A DNA stretch of 64,000 nt from an uncultured archaeon. Lineage in GTDB: Archaea; Thermoproteota; Bathyarchaeia; 40CM-2-53-6; CALIRQ01. The position numbers were made by a program, and so were the translations under genes. Below the pieces are notes generated by a model, which worked only from the letters and a program-made list of their open reading frames with translations, searched no databases and had not been told where the DNA came from. Of the stretch, positions 1 to 8,116 are shown piece by piece; the stretch's first letter is position 1, and every line of letters starts with the position of its first letter. The stretch covers positions 118,380 to 182,379 of the forward strand of contig CALIRQ010000007.1 of assembly GCA_938042195.1 (NCBI GenBank), given 5' to 3'.

Positions 1-602
1 TATCGACGGAGGGCTTGGACATATCCCCGAGGGAGTATAGGGCTCATATCGAGGAAACGCACACCGATTACTCTTGGACCAAGCGGTCGATCGTGAGGGG
101 CCGCGACTCCTTCTTAGTAGGCCCATTGGCAAGGGTGAACTTGAACTTCGATAAGCTCTCCGACGACGCAAGGGAAGCGGCGAAGAGGGTCGGCTTTAAG
201 CCTCCTATCTTTAATCCATTCATGGCGATGCTCGCTAGGGCCATAGAGCTCGTTAATGCGATAGACGACAGCGTCTCCATAATTGAAAACCTAAGGCTCG
301 AAAATGGGCCGGTTACTGAGGAATCCTTCGAAGTCAGGGCCGGAGATGGGTTCGCGATCGTTGAGGCTCCCAGGGGCATCCTCTATCACAACTACGCCTT
401 CGATTCCAATGGGCTCATCCAAAAGGCCGATGTTGTGACGCCGACCGCCCACAACTCGAGGAACATAGAGAGGGATCTGGAGGCCCTGGCCCCGGAGCTT
501 TGCGGGATGTCACCGGAGGAGGCAACCCTCAAATGCGAGATGTTGTTGAGAGCTTACGACCCGTGCATATCATGCTCGGTCCATTTGGTCGAGGTGAAGT
601 GA
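1..602 (+). CDS. [NiFe] hydrogenase large (alpha) subunit, C-terminal part; 5' end outside window
   Basis: Open frame from the window edge; 'VEAPRGILYHNY' and C-terminal Ni-binding motif DPCISCSVH; ends HLVEVK*. Resembles group 3 (sulfhydrogenase-type) alpha subunits. Confidence 0.88.
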   Translation, partial: STEGLDISPREYRAHIEETHTDYSWTKRSIVRGRDSFLVGPLARVNLNFDKLSDDAREAAKRVGFKPPIFNPFMAMLARAIELVNAIDDSVSIIENLRLENGPVTEESFEVRAGDGFAIVEAPRGILYHNYAFDSNGLIQKADVVTPTAHNSRNIERDLEALAPELCGMSPEEATLKCEMLLRAYDPCISCSVHLVEVK

Positions 603-628
603 TCGGAGGCAACCCTTTAGGGCCGCTA

Positions 629-1084
629 ATGTTAAATTCTCCCTTGATGCCAATAAAAATGGGAGCGGACATGGTTAGCCCTAAGATCGTGAGACCGGGC
701 GACGTCCAGGAGATAACTTGGCCCGGCGGGGGAAGGGGGCGGAGGATGGTTCATCCCGATGTCGTGGGGTCCAAGAAGTTGGTCCTCGGCATAATCCGAG
801 CGGAGCCCGGGAAATCCCCCCATAGATGGCATACCCATACGCGCGATAAGGGAGAGGGGTTTGAGGTAGAATATCCGCCCGATTTTGAGGAGGCTTACGC
901 GGTGGTGAAGGGGAATGGGACCCTCTTCTGGCGCGAGGATGGGAAGGAGGTTAGCGCTCCAGTCCAAGAGGGCGACGTCATCTATTTCCCGATCGGCGTA
1001 GCCGAAAGCCAGTTGGTGAATACGGGGGATGAGGATATGATCATAGTGTTCGCTACTACGCCGCCCGTGAAGGTAATAAAATGA
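629..1084 (+). CDS. cupin-domain protein
   Basis: HRWHTHTRDKGEGFEVEYPPDFEEAYAVVKGNG...VQEGDVIYFPIG cupin pattern; start uncertain (629, 647, 659 or 671). Confidence 0.75.
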   Translation: MLNSPLMPIKMGADMVSPKIVRPGDVQEITWPGGGRGRRMVHPDVVGSKKLVLGIIRAEPGKSPHRWHTHTRDKGEGFEVEYPPDFEEAYAVVKGNGTLFWREDGKEVSAPVQEGDVIYFPIGVAESQLVNTGDEDMIIVFATTPPVKVIK

Positions 1085-1091
1085 TGGCGAC

Positions 1092-1790
1092 TTAGCTCCT
1101 CCAACCGTATTTTCCCCTCATCGGCACGAAGGCCACCCCCCCGAGGTTTTCCTTGAGGATCTTCCCGTCCCCCCTCTTAACAACCTTTATCAAATCCTGC
1201 CCAAGATAGAGCTCCCCGACCGGGATGAGCATGACGCCGTTGGGCTTCAGCTGTTCTATTAGGGGCTCTGGGATCTCCGGCGCGGCGCTCGTGACTATGA
1301 TGACATCGAACCTCCGATCATCCAAGCCCCCCGAGGCATCCGCGTGCACAACCGTGACCCTGTCGGAATATCCGGCCCTTTCGACATTCCTCTTGGCGTA
1401 TTCCGCCAGCTCCTTTATTATCTCAGCCGTCCACACATGCCCCCAAGCCTCTTTTGGGCCTTCGGTCGGGGCCACGATCTCGGCGTAGACGCAGCTCATA
1501 TAGCCACAGCCCGCTCCAACCTCCAGGACCTCATCGCCCAATTTCATGCCGCTGCATTCGCAGAAGATCGCGGTCATGTGGAGGGCGCTCGTGGTCTGGC
1601 CATAGCCTATGGGCAATGGGGCATCGACGTAGGCATCATCCCGGACCTCCTCAGGGAGGAATAGCTCCCTTGGGACCCTACGGAAGGCCTCTATGACCTC
1701 CCGCCTCTTGAGAAGGCCCTCCCTAATGAGGGCCTCGATGGCCCGCTCCCTCTTCAGGGCCATCTCCTCCTCTGGCAAACCATCCGGCAC
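1092..1790 (-). CDS. pcm: protein-L-isoaspartate O-methyltransferase
   Basis: RVPRELFLPEE...GYGQTTSALHMTAIFCE...VLEVGAGCGYMSCVYAEI; typical PCMT. Confidence 0.93.
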   Translation of the reverse strand: MPDGLPEEEMALKRERAIEALIREGLLKRREVIEAFRRVPRELFLPEEVRDDAYVDAPLPIGYGQTTSALHMTAIFCECSGMKLGDEVLEVGAGCGYMSCVYAEIVAPTEGPKEAWGHVWTAEIIKELAEYAKRNVERAGYSDRVTVVHADASGGLDDRRFDVIIVTSAAPEIPEPLIEQLKPNGVMLIPVGELYLGQDLIKVVKRGDGKILKENLGGVAFVPMRGKYGWRS

Positions 1791-1857
1791 CGATATCGTT
1801 TTTGGACCCCCGCATTTAATAGTATTTTAAGGGGGGTGGGCGGATCTGCCAAGGGCA

Positions 1858-2274
1858 TTGGAGCTCATCGAGGCCTTCGGACATCCGAATATAAGGGCCG
1901 CCCACAGGACGACCTTTGCGATCACCAAGGATGAATGGCTCTCCATAAGCGGCGATTGCATAATAGGCGTGAGGGCCAATAAATCCGCATTGGGCTTCTC
2001 GGGAGCCTTCAAGGCGATCGCTAAATCGCCTGGGTCCAGGATCGAGATGGTCTTAGAGGCGCGTGGGATCAAGGAGGTCATCCATGGCTTTGGGGATCCC
2101 GGGCTGACCTTTGGGGATCCCAGGGATTTAGTGGTCAGGAGGAGCTCCTTCAAGTGTCCTAGGACGATAATGGTAAGGTCCGATAAGGCCGCTGCGGACC
2201 TCTCCAGGCAGCTCATTCGAGCGCTCCAAGACCCAAGCTCAAGGTTAAGGGCCCTATTGATCGTCGAGTCCTAG
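1858..2274 (+). CDS. DUF371-family archaeal protein
   Basis: EAFGHPNIRAAHRTTFAITKDEWLSISGDCIIGVRANKS matches the archaeal DUF371 pattern as I know it. Confidence 0.7.
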   Translation: MELIEAFGHPNIRAAHRTTFAITKDEWLSISGDCIIGVRANKSALGFSGAFKAIAKSPGSRIEMVLEARGIKEVIHGFGDPGLTFGDPRDLVVRRSSFKCPRTIMVRSDKAAADLSRQLIRALQDPSSRLRALLIVES

Positions 2275-2296
2275 CGGTCTGAGAAAAACCAATATA

Positions 2297-2659
2297 TTGG
2301 TATTGGGATTATATAATACGAATCAGGAGCCATTTTGGGGATCCGCCTTGGCCAAATGGCATAGGAGGGAGGAGTTGTCTGGAAAGGAAGTGATAGATCA
2401 TGAAGCTAAAAGGATCGGCACGGTGAAGGATCTGGCGTATTCAACGGATGGGAAGTTAGCGCTCTTGATCCAGAGGGAGGGAGGGGAGGAGGGCTTCCTC
2501 CCCTTCGGCAGCGTGGAGAGGATAGGCGACGTCATATTCGTGAAACCCCAAGCCAGCATAGAGCCGATCCCGATGAGGACATGTCCGAGCTGTAAGCTAA
2601 AGGTCCCTGAGGATGCTAAGTTCTGCCCTCGTTGCGGCAAGAGGTTTGAGGGGAAATGA
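2297..2659 (+). CDS. PRC-barrel domain protein with C-terminal zinc ribbon
   Basis: ELSGKEVIDHEAKRIGTVKDLAYSTDGKLALLIQ (PRC-barrel) and CPSCKLKVPEDAKFCPRCGKRF. Confidence 0.75.
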   Translation: MVLGLYNTNQEPFWGSALAKWHRREELSGKEVIDHEAKRIGTVKDLAYSTDGKLALLIQREGGEEGFLPFGSVERIGDVIFVKPQASIEPIPMRTCPSCKLKVPEDAKFCPRCGKRFEGK

Positions 2660-3111
2660 GCGGGGCGAACCGCGGGGAAGAGGCCAGCGGCCTCATGCGG
2701 GTGAACGTATTCATAACGAATATCTCGGGGGAGAGATTGTGGGACGTCGACAGGTTGCTCCCGTCCCAAGTCCAGATACTGGTGAACATAAACGTGCTGG
2801 AGATGGAGCGAAGGGAATCCTCAATAGAGGTGCCCTTCTTTTTATCCGTGAACTTCTCCCCGGCCATCGCCCTGATTAACATAAAAGGGAAGGCCAAGGT
2901 CATGGGGAATGCGGAATCCCTTGGGAAGGTCATGGAGGATTATTCCCAAAGAAGGCCCCCGCCGATCCAATTGATACAGGCCATATCGAACGCGGCCATT
3001 GCGGAGGCGGTATTGATAAGTAGGAGCTTGGGAATACCCCCGCCCCTGCCTCCCCTACCTCAGCCCTCAGGGGATCAAAGGCCGAGTTTGAACATGAAAT
3101 ATACATCTTGA
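2656..3111 (+). CDS. conserved archaeal hypothetical protein (possibly SecB-like)
   Basis: ORF overlaps the preceding stop by 4 nt; beta-rich N-terminus then IQAISNAAIAEAVLISRSLGIPPPLPPLP. Confidence 0.55.
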   Translation: MSGANRGEEASGLMRVNVFITNISGERLWDVDRLLPSQVQILVNINVLEMERRESSIEVPFFLSVNFSPAIALINIKGKAKVMGNAESLGKVMEDYSQRRPPPIQLIQAISNAAIAEAVLISRSLGIPPPLPPLPQPSGDQRPSLNMKYTS

Positions 3112-3195
3112 AGGGTCGCCCGTCCCCTCTTAAAATTTAAATCTTTCGGAAAGGTTTTAAGGGCCAACATCGCGATCTATTTCAGAGGGCTGGAT

Positions 3196-3738
3196 ATGGC
3201 GTCCCTGCTGGACGTTGCCCTAAGGTTGGGGATATATGTCCCACTGGAGGCGGAGGAGTACGTTAAATCCGAACTCGCCAAGATATTCGACGTTTCTGAT
3301 GAAAGGGAAATGGGCGAGGCGCTGGAGTATCATTGCGAGGAGAACCCCTCCGAGCTGAGGAGGATCCTGAGATCGATCCTTAGGGAGTGGAGAAGAACCC
3401 GGGCGGGGGACTTGGTCAGCCTTAGCGCCTCCCCTCCAGTGGCCCAAGTCTCGAGATCGCTGTCAAATGCCTCCAATTGGGAGGAGAGCTTCGCGGAATC
3501 CCTCCTCTTCGATGTGATAGAGCATGGACCGTACATATTGGTGGTAGCCGAGCTCCCCGGAGTGAAGCGCAATGAACTTGACATCCAACTATTGGAGAAC
3601 TCGCTTTACGTTAAGGTGAACTCGAAGAACTGTAAGCTGAGGAGGTATGTATCCCTGCCCGATAGGGTCGAGCGCGAACCGATGGAGATCTCCCTCAAGA
3701 ACGGCGTCCTCCTCATCCGCCTCAGGAAGAGGCCATAA
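3196..3738 (+). CDS. Hsp20/alpha-crystallin family protein with N-terminal extension
   Basis: C-terminal ACD-like 'YILVVAELPGVKRNELDIQLLENSLYVKV...ISLKNGVLLIRL'. Confidence 0.7.
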   Translation: MASLLDVALRLGIYVPLEAEEYVKSELAKIFDVSDEREMGEALEYHCEENPSELRRILRSILREWRRTRAGDLVSLSASPPVAQVSRSLSNASNWEESFAESLLFDVIEHGPYILVVAELPGVKRNELDIQLLENSLYVKVNSKNCKLRRYVSLPDRVEREPMEISLKNGVLLIRLRKRP

Positions 3739-3796
3739 ATCTCCCGGTTAAAATTTTCCGAAGGCCGCCCTAGCCGAGCGGGGGATGTCGCATTAA

Positions 3797-4861
3797 TTGA
3801 GCGGAACCAATGCCATAGTCTATAGCGATGGAATCGCGAATTACGATTTCGGCCCAGGCCATCCATTCAGGGGGGATCGCTTCGAGAGGTTCATGAAGGC
3901 CTTCCGCGCCGCTGGCCTAGGATCCAACCCTAGGTTCGAGGTGGTGGGCGCGGAGCCCGCCGATGAGGAGGACTTGTTGTTAGCCCATAGCGAGGAATTG
4001 ATAAGGAGGGTCGAAAGGGGTGAGTCGGTAGATCCGGATACCCCCCTGAGGCCCGGCATCTATGAGGCGGCGAAGTTGATAGTTGGGGCCTCCATGCGCG
4101 CCGGAGAGCTCGTCCTCCGGGGGGACCATCGGGTCGCCTTCGGCTTGGGCGGGGGTTTGCATCACGCGAAGCGCGATCGGGAGGCCGGGTTTTGCGTATT
4201 CAATGACGTCGCCATATGCGCTCTGAACCTCCTCGAAAGGCTCGGCGCTAGGCGGATCCTCGTATTGGATATGGATGCGCATGCGGGCGATGGGACGGCC
4301 GAGATCTTCTATGGGGATCCCAGGGTCCTGCTGGTGGATCTGCATCAGGATCCAATGACCCTTTATCCATTCAAGGGCTTTCCATGGGAGGTTGGCGAGG
4401 GGGATGGCGAGGGCTTCACCGTGAACGTCCCGCTCCCGCCCGGATCGGGCCTAATGGCCTATGAATGCGCTCTGCGGGAGATATTCGAGCCGCTCGCGGA
4501 GGAGTTCTCACCAGACCTAATCATTAGGAATGGCGGATCGGATCCCCACTTCGCGGATGGGTTGACGAACCTCGGCCTGACCGCGATGGACTTCAAAGCG
4601 CTTTGCAGGAGGGTCAAGGCCGTGGCCGATCGCCTTTGCCATGGGAAGATCGTCGATTTGATCGCCAGCGGTTATAACCCCGAGGCGCTCCCGAGCTGTT
4701 GGCTCGCGATATTGAGCGGGACATCCGGCGAGGACTTCCCAATAGAGGAGCCCTTGGAGCCACCGCCTTGGCTCGCGAAGGATTCCGGCTTGGATAAGGT
4801 GAACAAGGTGGTTGGGGAATTGAAGAGGATCCTGTCCAATTATTGGAGCGCGTTCAAATGA
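3797..4861 (+). CDS. histone deacetylase / AcuC-family deacetylase
   Basis: GGGLHHAKRDREAGFCVFNDVAI, LDMDAHAGDGTAEIFY, metal-ligand motifs of the HDAC superfamily. Confidence 0.9.
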   Translation: MSGTNAIVYSDGIANYDFGPGHPFRGDRFERFMKAFRAAGLGSNPRFEVVGAEPADEEDLLLAHSEELIRRVERGESVDPDTPLRPGIYEAAKLIVGASMRAGELVLRGDHRVAFGLGGGLHHAKRDREAGFCVFNDVAICALNLLERLGARRILVLDMDAHAGDGTAEIFYGDPRVLLVDLHQDPMTLYPFKGFPWEVGEGDGEGFTVNVPLPPGSGLMAYECALREIFEPLAEEFSPDLIIRNGGSDPHFADGLTNLGLTAMDFKALCRRVKAVADRLCHGKIVDLIASGYNPEALPSCWLAILSGTSGEDFPIEEPLEPPPWLAKDSGLDKVNKVVGELKRILSNYWSAFK

Positions 4862-5220
4862 GAGATCATCGATCCCGGGAAGCCCCTTCCCCACCGCGAC
4901 TCGAGGTTCTCCTTAGCTATCATGAGACCGACTTTGCGCAACCTCTCCGCGGCTTGGCTTAAGCGACCCCGGAAACCCAATACGGCCTTAACCATCGAAC
5001 TCGCCGCCAAATATCCAATCGGCGATGATCGCCCTCTCGCATCCGATGATCCTCCCCCCGATCCCATGTTCCCCGAGCGGGGCTCCCTCAGCTCCGCCTT
5101 CGCGCCGTTCGAATTGGAGGAAACCGGCCCCAAACCGATCCCCAATGATCATCTCGATGGCCGCTGGCCGGCCCCGCCATCGCCCGGGGCCTCCCTATCG
5201 CGGGCCCTCCCGGGCGAGCT

Positions 5221-6687
5221 TCAGGGCCTCGATATCTCCTTGAGGAGCGACCCTCTACTGTCGAATATCTCGATCTTCAGGGGCAACTGCCCAGGCGCGG
5301 TATGCGTCGCGCATGCGAGGCATGGGTCGTAGGCCCTGAAGGCCATCTCCACCTCATTGAGCAGCCCCTCCTCGACCGAGCCGGCCCTTATCAGGCTTCG
5401 GGCGGCGTTCCTCACGCTCATGCATATAACCGAGTTGTTATGGGTCGTCGGGACGATAAGATTCAACTCCCTGATCCTGCCCTCCCCATCCGATGTATAG
5501 TCGTGTATCAGGACGCCTCTGGGGGCCTCTACCACGCCAACCCCCCTCCCCCGCGGGCCCGCCGGTATGTTCCTGATGTCGCCGTTAGTTATGCTCGGAT
5601 CCTCCACCAACTCCATAAACCTTTCAGCCGCGTACAGCGTTTCGATCACCCTGGCCCAATGGTATGCAAAGGTTGAATGGCACGGCTTCTCGAGGACCTC
5701 GAACATCTCCTCGAAGGCCCCTTGGGCCCTGGGGGTCGGTATCCTATCGATCACATTGAACCTGGCCAATGGGCCAACCCTATAGATCCCGCTCCCCTCT
5801 CCATCAACGAGGCCCCTCCAGCCCAAGGGCTTCAGGAACGTGAACTTCGAATAGGTCCAGGGCTCGACGTGCTCCGATATATGGTCTAGGTAGTCCTTCG
5901 GTTCGAAGATATCGATGGCCCTTCCATCCGGATCTACCGCCTTGAGCTTCCCTCGGAGCAAGGAGAGGGAATCGCCCTCCCCAACCATGGCGAGGGAGTT
6001 GACCCGGTTGACGTTCTTGTCCTCCAAGATCATTTTGGAGTATTTCTCATCCTTCAATACCGTCTTTTTGAATAAACCCAAGGTGGATTCGGAGAACTCG
6101 AGCAGGTACTTGGCCATCCCCTCGATCCTCGCCCTCTCCTCCTCCGTAATCGGCCTGGAGATGCCACCCGGCAGGCAGAATACGGGATGGGTCGATCTGC
6201 CGCCCACGATCTCTTGTATCTCATGGGCGTATCCAAAGGCCCTCAGGAGCCTCCCCCCAAGCTCTTGGCCAACCTTGTTCAGGAGGCCGACGACGTTCCT
6301 CTCGGCTGGCGGGGCGCTCGGGCCCGGGACGAAATCGGGGAGCGCCAAGAGATAGAAGTGGAGGAGGTGGTCGTGGACGAAGAACGCGGAATAGCCCATC
6401 TCCCTGACCTTCTCGGCCGTCTCGGTCGGCTCCACCCCATATACGGCATCGGCCGCCTTCGCCGAGGCCAGATGGTGGGCCCAAGGGCAGACCCCGCAAA
6501 TCCTAGGAGTTATCCTCGGCATCTCCTCAACCAGCCTCCCCTTGCAGAACTCCTCGAAGCCCCTGAGCTCGAGGATTTGGAAGAACGCATCCCTTACGCC
6601 CCCCTCCTCGTCCAGGAATATGCTTATCTTTGCGTGGCCCTCGAGCCTGCTCGCCGGGTATATCTCGATCTCCCTTCCCGGTCCCAT
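5221..6687 (-). CDS. mvhA: F420-non-reducing hydrogenase large subunit (MvhA type)
   Basis: RLEGHAKISIFLDEEG, RICGVCPWAHHLAS and C-terminal DPCLACATH; start at MGPGREIEIYPASRLEGH; upstream of mvhG/D and hdrABC. Confidence 0.93.
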   Translation of the reverse strand: MGPGREIEIYPASRLEGHAKISIFLDEEGGVRDAFFQILELRGFEEFCKGRLVEEMPRITPRICGVCPWAHHLASAKAADAVYGVEPTETAEKVREMGYSAFFVHDHLLHFYLLALPDFVPGPSAPPAERNVVGLLNKVGQELGGRLLRAFGYAHEIQEIVGGRSTHPVFCLPGGISRPITEEERARIEGMAKYLLEFSESTLGLFKKTVLKDEKYSKMILEDKNVNRVNSLAMVGEGDSLSLLRGKLKAVDPDGRAIDIFEPKDYLDHISEHVEPWTYSKFTFLKPLGWRGLVDGEGSGIYRVGPLARFNVIDRIPTPRAQGAFEEMFEVLEKPCHSTFAYHWARVIETLYAAERFMELVEDPSITNGDIRNIPAGPRGRGVGVVEAPRGVLIHDYTSDGEGRIRELNLIVPTTHNNSVICMSVRNAARSLIRAGSVEEGLLNEVEMAFRAYDPCLACATHTAPGQLPLKIEIFDSRGSLLKEISRP

Positions 6688-6692
6688 CGCCC

Positions 6693-7670
6693 TCAAACCT
6701 CCCATAGCCTCCTGCGCAGGATCGAGGAGGGCAGGCTGAATAGGTAGAAGAGGCCCACGGGATCCACGATGCCATCCATGAGCCTCGCGACATCCTCCTC
6801 GGACATCTTGTCCTCGCCCTCCAGCCCAAGGATCGAAGCTATGGCGCCGAGCATCTTGGCCCCCTGATCCCCGACGCCATCGGGGGGCCCCATGCAACCC
6901 TCGCACCTCATATTGGCCTTGATGCACTTGGCGTCGCAACCCGCCCTAGTGGCCGGGCCCATGCAAAGGATGCCTTGGTCGAGGAGGCACCTTTCTTGAT
7001 CCGCGATCGTTTCATGGGCCCTTACTATCTTGGATATGGATTTCCCCTCCCTCTTCCTCGGGCATTCATCGCAAAGGTTCTTGGCCGGGCCGATGACCGA
7101 TCCCCTGGGCGGAAGGTCGCTCGATAATATGGCTTCGAATGCGTCCTTCACTTGGGAGGTCTGCGGGGGGCACCCCGGTATCGAGTAATCGACCTCCACC
7201 ACTCCGCTCAAGGGCAGGACGGCATCGAGCCTCTTCGGCACCGCCATCCTATACTCGCCCACGAGAGCCTCACCCTGCGGCTTTAATCCCTTTGGATTAT
7301 CGGTACTTGGCGTTCCGTAAACCGTTTCGAGCAATGAGTCCTTGGTTGCGAGGTTCGCCAAGCCCGGCACCCCGCCGAAGCAGGCGCAGGATCCGAAGGC
7401 CACCATCAGCTTGGATTTTCGCCTGAGCAACCTCGCCATCTCCGCGTTCTCCTCGTTCACTATCGCCCCGTGGTAGAGGCAAAGGTCTATCGACCCATTC
7501 GCCATGGCCTCCAAATCCTTGAGCTTCAGATCGGCGGCGGTGGGCCAGAACGCTATGTTCACGGAGCTCAGGACCTTTGGGAGGTATTCCGCCAAATCCA
7601 CTATGGTGATATCGCATCCCGAGCAGGTGGCCCCCAATCCGATCGCCAAATTCAATCTATTCCGCCCCAA
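6693..7670 (-). CDS. mvhG: F420-non-reducing hydrogenase small subunit (MvhG type)
   Basis: GATCSGCDITIVDL, FGSCACFGGVPG, IPGCPP, Cys-rich C-terminus. Confidence 0.93.
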   Translation of the reverse strand: MGRNRLNLAIGLGATCSGCDITIVDLAEYLPKVLSSVNIAFWPTAADLKLKDLEAMANGSIDLCLYHGAIVNEENAEMARLLRRKSKLMVAFGSCACFGGVPGLANLATKDSLLETVYGTPSTDNPKGLKPQGEALVGEYRMAVPKRLDAVLPLSGVVEVDYSIPGCPPQTSQVKDAFEAILSSDLPPRGSVIGPAKNLCDECPRKREGKSISKIVRAHETIADQERCLLDQGILCMGPATRAGCDAKCIKANMRCEGCMGPPDGVGDQGAKMLGAIASILGLEGEDKMSEEDVARLMDGIVDPVGLFYLFSLPSSILRRRLWEV

Positions 7671-8106
7671 CGCGCTTCACCTTTAGTGGGCTTGGCCCCA
7701 GCCTCCTTAGGCGCTCAGTGAAGTCCTTCACTATCTCGGCGAACCTCTGGCCCTCAGATGCCGATGCCCATTCCAATCTGACCCTATCTGGATTGATGCC
7801 CAGTTCCCTCAGGAGCTTCCGAAGCAGGTAATAGCGCCTCCTAGCTTTCAGGTTCCCGCTTTGGTAATGGCAATCGGAGGGGGGGTGGCAGCCGGCTATT
7901 AGGACGCCATCGTAGCCCTCCCTGAGGGCCTCCAGCACGAAGCTCGGCTCGACCCTCCCCGAGCACATGACCCTCACGCATCTTATGTTCGGTGGATACT
8001 CCATCCTGCTCATCCCGGCTAGGTCCGCCGCCGCGTAGGAGCACCAATTGCATAGGAATCCCAAGATCCTCGGCTCGAACCAATCCCCCTTTCGGTTTTC
8101 AATCAA
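7657..8106 (-). CDS. mvhD: MvhD-type iron-sulfur subunit
   Basis: FLCNWCSYAAADLAG, VRVMCSGRVEP, GCHPPSDCHYQ; overlaps mvhG by 14 nt. Confidence 0.93.
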   Translation of the reverse strand: MIENRKGDWFEPRILGFLCNWCSYAAADLAGMSRMEYPPNIRCVRVMCSGRVEPSFVLEALREGYDGVLIAGCHPPSDCHYQSGNLKARRRYYLLRKLLRELGINPDRVRLEWASASEGQRFAEIVKDFTERLRRLGPSPLKVKRVGAE

Positions 8107-8116
8107 TTTCGCTCAC

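Noticed and set aside
2080-2120. Near-identical 'tttggggatccc' direct repeats
   Set aside because: Fall inside the DUF371 gene and encode GFGDPG/TFGDPR; GGATCC-rich codons are common throughout the window.
3755-3790. 'ccctagccgagcggg' looked like a tRNA D-arm
   Set aside because: No anticodon arm, T-arm (GGTTCRA) or acceptor pairing around it.
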